A stretch of DNA of 64,000 bases from Methylomicrobium sp. wino1 (GCF_003932755.1 NZ_CP024202.1:4092001-4156000); one strand, 5' to 3'; shown: positions 43,081 through 52,724, numbered from the stretch's first letter. The notes: generated from the letters alone by a model not told the origin. Program-made: numbers and translations.

Positions 43081-43418
43081 GCACCGGCGGCAATGAAAAC
43101 GTTGACGTCGATTTCCACGTGCAATACCTCTTCCGGGCCCAGTAACGGCTTGACTTGTTCGAGCACAAAGGCAATCAGTTCTTCTCTGTTAATTCTTCTT
43201 AACACCGCGTTTCGCACCAAGATATCGCTAATCACATCGTCGTCTTCGATCTCGATGTGTTCGAACGGCGTTTTGACCAGCAATTCCAAAGCGCGCCGCA
43301 TTGCTATACATCCGATTGGCGCTTCTTTTCCCAATACCAGCATGTCTTTGATCGGCGGTACAGCATATTCGTTGATGCGCGCGGATATGTGAATTTTGCG
43401 TTGCGACTGGTTGGGCAT
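43077..43418 (-). CDS. Small conserved-looking protein coupled to the c-di-GMP enzyme
   Basis: 113 residues, alpha/beta, no membrane segment. It begins QSQRKIHISARINEYAVPPI and ends VLHVEIDVNVFIAAGA, two mirrored beta-strands, around helices EAPIGCIAMRRALELLVKTP and REELIAFVLEQVKPLL. The family is not recognised. The 4-base overlap with the GGDEF-EAL gene implies a joint function, perhaps a sensor or adaptor partner. Confidence 0.7.
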   Translation of the reverse strand: MPNQSQRKIHISARINEYAVPPIKDMLVLGKEAPIGCIAMRRALELLVKTPFEHIEIEDDDVISDILVRNAVLRRINREELIAFVLEQVKPLLGPEEVLHVEIDVNVFIAAGA

Positions 43419-43515
43419 CGAGACCGGCTCTACATGAAAATTTATAATTTTTCCGGTAGTTAAAAAACCAACAACCGGTAAGGAAATGTGATTATATAGA
43501 ACGAATCTATCTGTA

Positions 43516-43710
43516 TCAAAAAAACCCTAGATCACCAGATACCGTGCCGTTGATTGTTTTGTCAATCAATCCTTGTTCGAGCAGTTCTTCCATAGACGTT
43601 GACTTGGTATCTAACGTACTCATTTGCATAGTACTTGGCTTGGTCGGCGTGCAGGCGATTACTTCGGACGGGCTGTTGTAATTCGTGACTTGCATAAAGC
43701 CGATACTCAT
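43516..43710 (-). CDS. Small hypothetical protein (64 aa)
   Basis: From ATG 43710 (AGG 10-12 bases upstream) the frame gives MSIGFMQVTNYNSPSEVIAC, a Ser/Thr-rich middle (TPTKPSTMQMSTLDTKS) and MEELLEQGLIDKTINGTVSGDLGFF. The balance of residues looks protein-like, but no family is recognised. A TGACGTATA motif lies 365 bases upstream. Peptide-precursor or regulatory roles cannot be judged. Confidence 0.4.
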   Translation of the reverse strand: MSIGFMQVTNYNSPSEVIACTPTKPSTMQMSTLDTKSTSMEELLEQGLIDKTINGTVSGDLGFF

Positions 43711-44286
43711 CGTCACATGCCTATTCGAATACGAAAATCTATGGAGTCAGACTCGGTTGATTCCCAAGCCTTATAGGTGCCGAGCGAATCAATCGAATCT
43801 GCCCCTCTTGATTCCTTTCTTCTTCGACATCGCTTGGCGGTGCAACGAAAACCATCAAAATAGTTTCCTGTCTAGCCCATTGTATGGTTGATCCTACTTC
43901 ACATAGGGAAACAACAAAATATTATCAATATCCAACTAAGCATTACGGCTCTTTCCATCTTGCTGTCTATATAACATTTCAATACCAGCTTTTCTAAACG
44001 GTTTATTCCGCATTTTACGCAGCTTGACTGATCGGTTTATCTCGATTCTCAAGTCGTTATTTAGCCAATCAGGTAAATGACGTATACCGAAAAACCGGCA
44101 GGCATTCTAAAGTGCTTCAAGCTTTATTAAACACGCTCGCAGTGTTCCGGCCAAAACCGTAACGGAAGCATACTTTTTGCGTGTCGATATGCCGAATGAC
44201 TCGATACCAAAATCGCTGATAAACACATCGGTAACCAAGGGATCAAGTTCAATTTGGCATCGCTGTTGCTTAATTTTTAGTCATGG
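43711..44286. other. Spacer with regulatory motif and a truncated frame
   Basis: Holds AAATGACGTATA (44075-44086) in a context similar to the porin promoter region at 12.13-12.18 kb. It also holds a minus-strand open frame without start (44280-44107) reading QIELDPLVTDVFISDFGIES and STRKKYASVTVLAGTLRACL. The frame ends abruptly beside the inverted end of a family D repeat (44287), so it may be the tail of a gene cut by that insertion. Confidence 0.4.
44075..44086. promoter_or_regulatory. Candidate operator AAATGACGTATA (third copy)
   Basis: Identical to the core at 12165-12178, and again followed by GAAAAACCG-like sequence. It could serve the small gene at 43516-43710 or be left over from a lost gene. 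Confidence 0.35.
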
Positions 44287-44602
44287 CACTTCAAATTTCG
44301 ATTTTTCTTTTCCTCCCTCGTGCACTTTCCCTAAGGAACGAGCATGAAATAACTTTGACAACTGTTAGAAAGGGGGTCGGTGTCTCAAATGACAGGTGTC
44401 GGCGGCAGGGCAGATTTTTGCTCCTGCAAAATCTGCATTCATGCCATCCATGGCAATCAGATTCCGCCGTCAAGCCTACATGGACGTATTCACGGCGTCC
44501 TGTCAAGCGAGTCACCGAACCGCCCCAAAGCCTACAACTTGTATAAGTTATTATGTGCATATTACTAAGGGAGAGGGAGCGATTACGCCGAAATTTGAAG
44601 TG
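44287..44602. mobile_element. Family D element with terminal inverted repeats (copy 3)
   Basis: Ends CACTTCAAATTTCG (44287-44300) and CGAAATTTGAAGTG (44589-44602) are perfect inverted repeats. The inside carries CTAAGGAACGAGCATGAAAT, the core GGCAGGGCAGATTTTTGCTC and the inner inverted pair GGTCGGTG/CACCGAACC. No ORF. The right end CCGAAATTTGAAGTG also closes copies 4 and 5. Confidence 0.65.
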
Positions 44603-44651
44603 TAAAACGTATAAAGAAGCAAATTCTATTTTTAAAAATCACAGGATAGAC

Positions 44652-45419
44652 ATGATTGAACCGTCGCATCACCTAAAATCAAGCGTTTTTATAGTTCTTT
44701 CGGTTATCGCATCAACCTTAATCGGATGCACGATAGGCCCCGAAATGAAACGAGTGCCGATCGATGCCGCTTCGGTAAAACAGATCTTTTTCGAAATCGA
44801 TATCGAAGCGGCCGGCTATCAAGCCGATGACACGGCGAAGCATGAAATGGCCGACTCAATCGCAAGTCATTTAAACGAATGGGGTTATACCATCGGCATT
44901 GATGCCGATAAACCCGCCGACCATCGGATGCAGGCAACGATCGAAGCCGTCAAGCACGGTAGCACCCCGACCGGTTTTTCATTTACTGCCGGAAATTCCG
45001 ACCCGCGAGCCGTAAATTTTCAAAAAGCGGAAATCGTGCCGGTAACCTGTAAACTAATCGGGGCCGAGAACAGTCACGAGTCGGCGGACTATACGATGGA
45101 ATTTATCGCAAAACCGCTTTCAGGGGGCGAAAAACGCTCGCGATTGATCGACCAAGTGAGCACCGTTTGCCTGAATTTGTTGAAATCGCTCAAGGTTCAA
45201 CCGGAAGAACATGCGGATACGCTTCAAGCGATCAGTCCGAGCTGGGCTCCGGATGTTTTAATCGAAACCGTTGAAGAGCCGGAAGCACAAACCGAACCAG
45301 GCAAGCCCGAGCCCTCCGAATCAAATGACATTAACGTCGAAAAGAAAGTCTATAAACAAATTACGATCCATAACCAAGGCTCGCCCGTTATTTTAAAACT
45401 CGGCCATGAAAGAAAATAA
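44652..45419 (+). CDS. Outer-membrane lipoprotein of unknown function
   Basis: 255 residues from ATG 44652 (AGGA 6 bases upstream). The signal peptide (HHLKSSVFIVLSVIASTLIGC) ends in lipobox LIGC, so the mature protein starts with a lipidated Cys. The body has a beta-rich domain (KQIFFEIDIEAAGYQADDTA, MQATIEAVKHGSTPTGFS) and a proline/glutamate-rich tail. The longer frame from 44553 runs through the family D repeat and is rejected. The family is not recognised. It could be an assembly or stress lipoprotein. Confidence 0.75.
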   Translation: MIEPSHHLKSSVFIVLSVIASTLIGCTIGPEMKRVPIDAASVKQIFFEIDIEAAGYQADDTAKHEMADSIASHLNEWGYTIGIDADKPADHRMQATIEAVKHGSTPTGFSFTAGNSDPRAVNFQKAEIVPVTCKLIGAENSHESADYTMEFIAKPLSGGEKRSRLIDQVSTVCLNLLKSLKVQPEEHADTLQAISPSWAPDVLIETVEEPEAQTEPGKPEPSESNDINVEKKVYKQITIHNQGSPVILKLGHERK

Positions 45420-46034
45420 ATCGGAATTATCGCGCTCGTTAAATTTCCGATTTTTAAAAGTTTACCTCTGCACTAGGCCGTCGAAAAAATGCAGTATTAG
45501 CTAATTTCCGTGTTCCCGCTTTTTAATCTTAAATATCTCGTAAATTGTTGATCATCATAGGCTATTAAGCGCCAGGTGTAGGGTGCGCATCGCGCACCTG
45601 GATCGGGCTTTTGTCGGTTAGGCACCGTGGAAAGGTGCGCGATGCGCACCCTACGATTCTCAAACAATCTTGGAAATTGATGATGACCATAAGTTATAAA
45701 GGGCCAGTTCTTTTCTCAAGATCCATAAAACAGTCATTTTTTGACCTGAAAACCGGTAAATTTCGATAGCCTGTCTCCGCACTTTCCCTTTCAGAGAGAG
45801 TGCATAAAAAAATCGCGCTCCGCCCTCTGCCCTCTTCTGTAGCACTAATAATGTGCGTTTTTTCGTCATTCGCACCATATCGATACACGCCGCCGCCATT
45901 ATTCGACAGATGCGCACCGATCGGGTGCCGTCCGGCTCGAAAACAGTTTATTACAATTACGGCATATAAATTGCTTCAATTATTCATCGTTCAATGACTT
46001 ACTTTCAAAGCCGAAACCTCATGCTTGACTATCA
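45420..46034. other. 615-bp spacer with a perfect 21-bp inverted repeat
   Basis: Contains TAGGGTGCGCATCGCGCACCT (45579-45599, given here as the 5' arm TAGGGTGCGCATCGCGCACC) and its complement ending GCGCACCCTA (45633-45653), a hairpin with a ~33-base loop. No gene is supported. The minus-strand frames near 45.7-45.9 kb are not protein-like. Confidence 0.55.
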
Positions 46035-49000
46035 ATGAGCGCCCCGATTCATCAGAACATCTCGAAAATTCGCCGCGACTATAACGCCTGGGTCGTTAAC
46101 GAATCTTTGGAAGATTACGCTCTGCGTTTCGCGCCGCGTAGTTTCCGCAAATGGTCCGAATTCCAAGTGGCCAATACGGCGTTCGGGTCGACTTCGTTTC
46201 TGGTTTTGGAAGCCATTGGCGGTTTTCTGTCGATCAATTACGGATTTACCAACGCGTTCTGGGCAATTTTAGTGGTTGGCCTAGTTATCTTTATCACCGG
46301 CTTTCCTATTAGCTATTATGCCGCCAGGTATAACATCGATATCGACTTGCTCACTCGCAGCGCCGGTTTCGGCTATATCGGTTCGACCGTTACCTCGTTG
46401 ATTTATGCCTCGTTCACCTTCACGCTTTTTGCACTCGAAGCGTCGATCATGTCGCTTGCACTCGAGCTCTATTTTCAAATCCCGATCGCACTGGCCCATG
46501 TCATTAGCGCGGTGATCGTAATACCTCTGGTCGCATTCGGTATCACGACGATCAGTCGGCTGCAACTATGGACTCAGCCGATCTGGCTAATTTTGTTGAT
46601 CGCGCCTTATATCGCCGTATACCGGCACGAACCCGAAGCGCTACTGACACTCAAAACCTATTTTTGGATCGCCGGCAGCGGACGTGATTTCGACTGGCTG
46701 CTGTTCGGCAGCGCCGCGACGGTGGCCTTTTCGATGATCGCTCAAATCGGCGAACAAGTAGACTTTTTGCGCTTCATGCCCGAAAAAACTCGGAAGAACC
46801 ACTTTCGTTGGTGGTTCGGCACCATTGCCGCCGGTCCCGGTTGGGTATTATTCGGCATGCTCAGACAGTTAGGCGGTGCTCTACTCGCGCATCTCGCATT
46901 GCGGAACGGCATCGCAGCGGAGCATGCACACGAACCCACACAAATGTATTTAATTGCTTATAACGACCTATTCGGCAATCCGGCAATTGCACTAGCCATC
47001 ACGACGCTATTCATCGTCATCTGCCAAATAAAAATTAACGTAACCAATGCCTATGCCGGATCGCTCGCCTGGTCGAATTTTTTTTCGCGGGTAACGCACA
47101 GTCATCCCGGACGCGTCGTTTGGTTATTATTCAATGTCTCGATCGCGTTATTGTTGATGGAGTTCGGTGTTTTCGGCGCTTTGGAAAAAGTGTTAGGTTT
47201 GTTTTCCAATATCTCGATAGCATGGATCAGCGCGGTTGCCGCCGAATTAATGATCAATAAGCCGTTGGGCCTCAGCCCCAAAATCGTCGAATTCAAGCGC
47301 GCCTACCTGCCCGACCTCAATCCGGTCGGCATTATCGCAACCTTATGCGCGTCGATCGTATCGATACTGGCCTACCTTGGCGCATTCGGCGATTATCCGC
47401 GCGCTTTCTCGGCGTTTATTTCGCTTGGTTTAGCTTTTATTCTTGTTCCTCTCATCGCAGTCGTTGCCGGACCGAAACAATATCTGGCCCGCGACCGGGA
47501 CGAAAACAACAATGCGTCTCATCAACACTGCAGCATTTGCGGTAACTCATTCGAGCAGGAAGACGTCGCCTATTGTCCCGCTTATCAAGGCAGTATTTGT
47601 TCGTTGTGCTGCACGCTTGAGGCGCGTTGCCTGGATGCTTGCAAGCCCGGAGCACGACTCGACGATTATTTGGAAATAGTAGCCCGGCGCTTCATGCCGA
47701 AAACGTTATCGCTACAGTCTCGTTTGCGATTGCTGCGTTTTGGTCTGCTGTTTATGTTTCTAACGGTATTGACCAGTATTTTTGTCGGCATCATTTATTA
47801 TCAGGATTTGTTGACCGCCCAGCCTTATTTGCCTGCTTTTCGACTGCTATTGGAAAATTTCGTCAAGATTTATGCGTCACTGTTGGTTTTTATCGGTTTG
47901 TGTACCTGGTGGCTGATTTTGAACGATGAGAGCCGCCGCGTCGCCCATGAAGAAACGGCTAAACAAACGCAATTATTATTGATGGAAATCGAGGAACATA
48001 AAAAGACCGACGTAAAATTGGCCCAAGCCTTAAAAATGGCCGACGCTGCCAATAGCGCGAAAAGCCGTTTTTTGAGCAACATGAGCCATGAAATCAGGAC
48101 GCCGCTGAATAGCATCATCGGCTACGCCTATATCCTTCATAAAGATCCGGAAATACCCGAACGCCGCCGACAAGCGCTTGCAACATTGAAACGCAGCGGC
48201 GAACATCTATCATCGCTGGTCGAAGATATCCTCGACATTGCGAGTATCGAGGCGCGTAAATTCGAAATTAAATCGGCGCCGTTTCATTTTCCGGCTTTTA
48301 TCGATCATTTGGTGCGAGTCTACAAACCCCAGGCCGAATCGAAAGGTTTATCGTTTTGCTGCCAGTTCACCCATTCCCTGCCCCAGCGAATTCGCGGCGA
48401 TGAAAAACGGATTGGGCAAATTCTGATGAATTTGCTCAGTAACGCCGTCAAGTTCACGGAAACGGGAGGCATTATCTTTCGCATCGGTTACAGCGGCGAG
48501 GTCGCCAACTTTCAAATTATCGACACCGGCAAGGGCATCGAGCCGAAACAATTGCAAAACATCTTCCAACCCTTCACACGAATACACGACAATGGCGGCA
48601 ATGCCGTTTCAGGCAGCGGACTCGGGCTTACGATAAGCAAAATTTTCGCCGAAATCATGGGTGGAGAACTGTCGGTCACGAGCGAGCCCGGCCGGGGATC
48701 GGCATTCACGGTGCGCCTATTTTTACCGAATCAAGGCGCGACGCCGGAAGCCGTCAGAGACACTGACGTCCAAGGCTACTCGGGACACCGTAAACGCTTG
48801 CTCGTCGTCGACGATCAGGCCGAACACCGCGATTTAATCATCTCGATTCTGGAACCCCTCGGTTTCGCCATGGACGAAGCCGAATCCGGAAGAGTCTGTA
48901 TCGACATCGTTTCGGACATTCCTTTCGACCTCATTCTACTCGATCTTTCGATGCCGGATATCGACGGTTTAGCAACTGCCACAAAGCTACGCGAGAAAGG

Positions 49001-49436
49001 TTTTAAAAACCCCATCGTTGTACTGAGCGCTAACGCCTATTTAACGGACCGAATCACCGCAATCAACGCCGGCTGCAACGATTTTCTATCGAAGCCGGTA
49101 AACATTCGCGAGTTATTATACAAACTTGGTCTGCATCTCTCGCTGGAATGGATTCCGCACCATGATGTCACGCATGTTTTGAATCAATCGGCAGATAATG
49201 CGATCGTATTCCCCCCGAAACAAGTAATCGACGAACTCGCCGGATTCGTTCGAATCGGCGATTTAACTGGATTGAAGACTCGATTAGACCCTTTAGCTTC
49301 GGAATACGCGCTATTCGTCGCCAAAATAAAAAAGTTGGCCTACGAATTTCAAATCGGGGAAATAAAAAAAATGTTGTTATCGAGTAATGATGTTGAAATT
49401 ACACGAGTGAAGGCCGATTCTATCGATAAGATTTGA
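46035..49436 (+). CDS. NCS1-permease fused to a hybrid histidine kinase (copy 2)
   Basis: 1133 residues, colinear with the protein at 32995-36417. NCS1 transporter (IRRDYNAWVVNESLEDYALR, LLTRSAGFGYIGSTVTSLIY) to about residue 480. The same eight-cysteine module (C-x2-C-x11-C-x7-C-x2-CC-x5-C-x3-C) near 495-540. Two TM helices, coiled coil, HisKA with His685 (MSHEIRTP), HATPase (NLLSNAVKFT, DTGKGIEP, GSGLGLTI) and receiver with Asp970 (LILLDLSMPD). The matching response regulator is 415 bases downstream rather than overlapping. Sequence divergence from copy 1 is substantial, so the duplication is old and ligands may differ. Confidence 0.9.
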   Translation: MSAPIHQNISKIRRDYNAWVVNESLEDYALRFAPRSFRKWSEFQVANTAFGSTSFLVLEAIGGFLSINYGFTNAFWAILVVGLVIFITGFPISYYAARYNIDIDLLTRSAGFGYIGSTVTSLIYASFTFTLFALEASIMSLALELYFQIPIALAHVISAVIVIPLVAFGITTISRLQLWTQPIWLILLIAPYIAVYRHEPEALLTLKTYFWIAGSGRDFDWLLFGSAATVAFSMIAQIGEQVDFLRFMPEKTRKNHFRWWFGTIAAGPGWVLFGMLRQLGGALLAHLALRNGIAAEHAHEPTQMYLIAYNDLFGNPAIALAITTLFIVICQIKINVTNAYAGSLAWSNFFSRVTHSHPGRVVWLLFNVSIALLLMEFGVFGALEKVLGLFSNISIAWISAVAAELMINKPLGLSPKIVEFKRAYLPDLNPVGIIATLCASIVSILAYLGAFGDYPRAFSAFISLGLAFILVPLIAVVAGPKQYLARDRDENNNASHQHCSICGNSFEQEDVAYCPAYQGSICSLCCTLEARCLDACKPGARLDDYLEIVARRFMPKTLSLQSRLRLLRFGLLFMFLTVLTSIFVGIIYYQDLLTAQPYLPAFRLLLENFVKIYASLLVFIGLCTWWLILNDESRRVAHEETAKQTQLLLMEIEEHKKTDVKLAQALKMADAANSAKSRFLSNMSHEIRTPLNSIIGYAYILHKDPEIPERRRQALATLKRSGEHLSSLVEDILDIASIEARKFEIKSAPFHFPAFIDHLVRVYKPQAESKGLSFCCQFTHSLPQRIRGDEKRIGQILMNLLSNAVKFTETGGIIFRIGYSGEVANFQIIDTGKGIEPKQLQNIFQPFTRIHDNGGNAVSGSGLGLTISKIFAEIMGGELSVTSEPGRGSAFTVRLFLPNQGATPEAVRDTDVQGYSGHRKRLLVVDDQAEHRDLIISILEPLGFAMDEAESGRVCIDIVSDIPFDLILLDLSMPDIDGLATATKLREKGFKNPIVVLSANAYLTDRITAINAGCNDFLSKPVNIRELLYKLGLHLSLEWIPHHDVTHVLNQSADNAIVFPPKQVIDELAGFVRIGDLTGLKTRLDPLASEYALFVAKIKKLAYEFQIGEIKKMLLSSNDVEITRVKADSIDKI

Positions 49437-49575
49437 ACTAGCGATTTTGAATATTCAGCCTTTATCCTAAATTCAGCAGTTTAACCATGAAGCACATGAA
49501 GTTCCTGAAGAATTTCAATATATTACCTAAGCGTTCTCGCTATCATCTTGAGTGGTAATTATTCACATCACTCCC

Positions 49576-49681
49576 CTATCGTTCCCACGCTCCAGCGTGG
49601 TAATGAAGACCGAGACGCTCTAGCGTCTCGTACCGCTGGAGCGGTACTCAGGCGTTCCCACGCAGAGCGTGGGAACGATAG
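49576..49681. repeat. REP-type palindrome cluster
   Basis: CTATCGTTCCCACGC (49576-49590) and GCGTGGGAACGATAG (49667-49681) form an outer inverted repeat. Inside are GAGACGCTCTAGCGTCTC and TACCGCTGGAGCGGTA. The order of arms matches the cluster at 9279-9380. It lies between the second kinase and its response regulator. Confidence 0.75.
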
Positions 49682-49851
49682 TTGCTAGGAGACTGAATAT
49701 TTACCTTGGGTGAGTGAATGATCCATACAAATTCATAGCAAGTTATTGAATTAAATTCATATTCTTCATGTTATTCATGGTGAAACGCTTTTTTAGGTTT
49801 ATGGGCCTACTTTTAACATTTACCAAAATGGCTTGGAATCAATTTTAAACT

Positions 49852-50802
49852 ATGACTGCGGCAAATCATTCCGATAATAAGGGCACAGTATTGATCATCG
49901 ACGATACGCCCGGTAACTTGGCGTTTTTATCCGACACGCTCTCGGAAGCCGGATATCGGGTATTAGTCGCCACAGACGGGCTTTCCGCGCTTGAGCAAAT
50001 CGACTTTTTGCCTCCCGATATCATTTTACTCGATGTCGTCATGCCGGGAATCGACGGCTTCGAAACCTGTCGAAAAATAAAGAGCAACCCTGCAACATCC
50101 GACATTCCTATTTTGTTCATGACCGGCTTAAGCGAATTGAATAATCTATTAAGAGGCTTCGACGAAGGCGGGTTGGACTATATCGTCAAACCGATCAAAC
50201 CGAACGAAGTATTGGCACGGGTCGAAGTCCATCTGACTCAAACCAGAAAGATCCTACGCGCCAAAACCGCGTTAAAGCATGCCCCGTTTGCCGCTTTAAC
50301 TGTGGATAGCTCCGGGCGTATTACTTGGTTGACGCCATCCGCGGAAAAGGTGTTGAATCAATTAACCGAAAAACTTGAATCAGGCCCGCAAATCGAAATC
50401 GGCGCACTCCCTCCGAAACCGATTTCGGAATGGCTTCGAGAACAACTTCAGGCCGATCATATAGGCCGGAAATTACCTTCGGAAATAGATCACACACTCG
50501 GAGACTTATCGATCAAACTGTCTCGAAGCGCCGATTCCCGTGAATTTCTCCTCTTATTACAAAATCGAGTAGACTCAAGAGAATGGGATCTTGAGTCGCT
50601 GAAAGACTCCTTAGGCCTTACCTTGAGAGAAGCGGAAATACTAATGTGGATTTCCCGCGGCAAAACCAACAAAGAAATCGGCATCATCCTCGGCAGCAGT
50701 CCACGCACCGTCAACAAGCATTTGGAGCATATTTTCGAAAAACTCGGCGTTGTCACGCGAGCCGCCGCCGTAGCCATGGTCATGCTAAAAGCTAAGGAAT
50801 GA
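49852..50802 (+). CDS. LuxR-type response regulator (copy 2)
   Basis: 316 residues with the same plan as the regulator at 36414: receiver ~12-130 with the phosphoacceptor Asp in IILLDVVMPGIDGFETC, a PAS-like middle (ALTVDSSGRITWLTPSAEKVL), and a LuxR HTH (LTLREAEILMWISRGKTNKEIG, split at GKTNKEIGIILGSSPRTVNKHL). It probably partners the kinase at 46035-49436, which lies 415 bases upstream. The stop codon lies inside the conserved edge of a family D repeat (TAAGGAATGAGCATGAAAT). Confidence 0.92.
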   Translation: MTAANHSDNKGTVLIIDDTPGNLAFLSDTLSEAGYRVLVATDGLSALEQIDFLPPDIILLDVVMPGIDGFETCRKIKSNPATSDIPILFMTGLSELNNLLRGFDEGGLDYIVKPIKPNEVLARVEVHLTQTRKILRAKTALKHAPFAALTVDSSGRITWLTPSAEKVLNQLTEKLESGPQIEIGALPPKPISEWLREQLQADHIGRKLPSEIDHTLGDLSIKLSRSADSREFLLLLQNRVDSREWDLESLKDSLGLTLREAEILMWISRGKTNKEIGIILGSSPRTVNKHLEHIFEKLGVVTRAAAVAMVMLKAKE

Positions 50803-51494
50803 GCATGAAATAACTTCGACAAATGCTGAAAGGGGGTTCGGTGGCTCGCTTGACAGGCGAGTCGCCGAACCTCCACAATGCCTAAAACTTGTAGAAGTAG
50901 ATTTGTGCATATTCCTAACTTTATGAATGTATGGTTGTGGCTAGCGAGAATGTCGGCAGCAGGGCAGATTTTGCTCCCTACAAAATCTGCATTCACCCAG
51001 CACCTAACGTTAGGTGAGGGATCGGACACTCCGGCGCCTCCTCGGGCACTACCGAAGTTTGAAGTGCGAAAGGTTTATTCTGCGGACAAAATCGCAGTTT
51101 AAAACGATAACGTCTGAAACAATTGTAACCACTATCTTTTTTGATTTTAGGCTTTGAACCTAAATATCGCAATATATTAGATAGTGAATTTTCGATTGGC
51201 CCCCACTTTAGGGCTGCCTGGAGGCAGCCCTCTTTTTCCCGATTTATCTCAGCCTCGGCTTTATCGCCAATCGGTACATGCTATACTTCGGCAATTCTAT
51301 ACCCGTCGTAGATCAAAATTCGGCGCCTGGGTGTCCGCTAATGGACGCCGTGAATACGTCCATGTAGGCTCTATGCCAGCTCCATGCTGGCAAAGCCTTT
51401 ATCGGACACCCAGGCGCCTCCTCTGGCACTGCCGAAATTTGAAGTGCGAAAGGTATAATGTCCTCCGAACCCCGCGATAACACCATCGCCGATC
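50803..51494. repeat. Spacer with two family D repeats (copies 4 and 5)
   Basis: Copy 4 (about 50793-51073) starts CTAAGGAATGAGCATGAAAT like copy 3. It carries a split core (GGCAGCAGGGCAGATTTTGC) and ends CCGAAGTTTGAAGTGCG. Copy 5 (51317-51453) has a perfect 16-bp inverted repeat (GGCGCCTGGGTGTCCG / CGGACACCCAGGCGCC) and ends GCCGAAATTTGAAGTGCG. No gene in between. Confidence 0.65.
51211..51237 (+). terminator. Rho-independent terminator
   Basis: GGGCTGCC-TGGA-GGCAGCCC followed by TCTTTTT: an 8-bp GC-rich stem with a U-tract. It may end the transcript of the second response regulator through repeat copy 4. Confidence 0.8.
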
Positions 51495-52724
51495 ATGCTG
51501 AACATCATCTGGATTTTCTTTTTTTTGAGCGCCTTCATGACGGCCGTCATCAAACTGATCGTCATGGGCGACCATCAGGTTTTCGAGCGCATCATGTCTT
51601 CGATGTTCGCGCTTTCAAAAACGGCTTTTGAAATATCGTTAGGTTTGACCGGAGTTTTGAGCCTGTGGCTTGGTATCATGCGTATCGGCGAACGTAGCGG
51701 CTTCATACTCCTACTTACGCGCGGTTTGACGCCGCTGTTCACGCGCCTGATGCCTGAAGTACCGAAAAACCATCCGGCCTTGGGCGCGATGGTCATGAAT
51801 ATCGCCGCGAACATGCTCGGTCTCGACAATGCCGCCACGCCGCTCGGCATCAAGGCAATGAAGGAACTGCAGACCTTGAACCCTAACCCGAATAGCGCGA
51901 GTAACGCGCAAATTTTGTTCCTAGTCGTCAATACTTCGGCGGTCACTTTGTTTCCGGTGACGATTTTCACGTACCGAGCGCAATTGGGTGCCGCTAATCC
52001 GACCGATGTTTTCATTCCTATACTGATTGCCACTTATTTTTCAACCGTGGCAGGCTTGATTGCTGTCGCGGCGGTTCAGAAAATCAACTTGTTCGATCGA
52101 ATCGTAGCATTATATCTTGGCGGCTTCAGTATATTGATTGCTACCGTGGTCGGCTATTTTTACCGGCTACCTAAGGAACAAATGCTCGAACAGTCCGCAC
52201 TGATCAGCAACATCATTCTATTCACGTTGGTCGTCATATTTATCTGCGGTGCGATATACCGGCGAATCGACGCATACCAAGCGTTTATCGAAGGCGCGAA
52301 GGAAGGCTTTCAAACCGCAATCGGCATTATTCCATACCTGGTCGCGATGCTGGTCGGCATCGGCGTGTTTCGCGCGAGCGGCGCGTTGGATTTGGTGGCT
52401 GAAGGGGTTAGAGCACTGGTCAAAATGCTGTCTTGGGATGACCGTTTCATCGACGCATTACCGACCGCGTTGATCAAACCGTTCAGCGGCAGCGGCGCGC
52501 GGGCGATGATGATCGATACGATGCAAACGCTCGGCGCCGACTCATTCGCGGGGCGTCTGGCTTCTATCGTGCAAGGCAGCACCGAAACGACCTTTTATGT
52601 CTTGGCAGTCTATTTCGGCGCGGTCGGCATCAAAAATATTCGTCATGCGGCCGCTTGTGGGATAATAGCCGACTTTTTCGGCATCTTAGCCGCCATACTC
52701 ATTACCTATTGGTTTTTTGGATAA
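51495..52724 (+). CDS. Fused SpmA-SpmB nucleoside-recognition-domain membrane protein
   Basis: 409 residues. The first half is SpmA-like (GLTGVLSLWLGIMRIGERSG, LMPEVPKNHPALGAMVMNIAANMLGLDNAATPLG in parts, with NIAANMLGLDNAATP diagnostic). The second half is SpmB-like (FIEGAKEGFQTAIGIIPYLVAMLVGIGVFR in parts, and GSTETTFYVLAVYFGAVG). In Bacillus SpmA and SpmB are spore-maturation proteins. In non-sporulating bacteria such fusions are common, with unknown transport-like roles. Its stop overlaps the mtaB start (TAATG). Confidence 0.9.
   Translation: MLNIIWIFFFLSAFMTAVIKLIVMGDHQVFERIMSSMFALSKTAFEISLGLTGVLSLWLGIMRIGERSGFILLLTRGLTPLFTRLMPEVPKNHPALGAMVMNIAANMLGLDNAATPLGIKAMKELQTLNPNPNSASNAQILFLVVNTSAVTLFPVTIFTYRAQLGAANPTDVFIPILIATYFSTVAGLIAVAAVQKINLFDRIVALYLGGFSILIATVVGYFYRLPKEQMLEQSALISNIILFTLVVIFICGAIYRRIDAYQAFIEGAKEGFQTAIGIIPYLVAMLVGIGVFRASGALDLVAEGVRALVKMLSWDDRFIDALPTALIKPFSGSGARAMMIDTMQTLGADSFAGRLASIVQGSTETTFYVLAVYFGAVGIKNIRHAAACGIIADFFGILAAILITYWFFG

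Noticed and set aside
44553-44651. Upstream extension of the 44.65 kb lipoprotein gene
   Set aside because: The extra 33 codons run through the end of a family D repeat. The lipobox and Shine-Dalgarno both point to the ATG at 44652.
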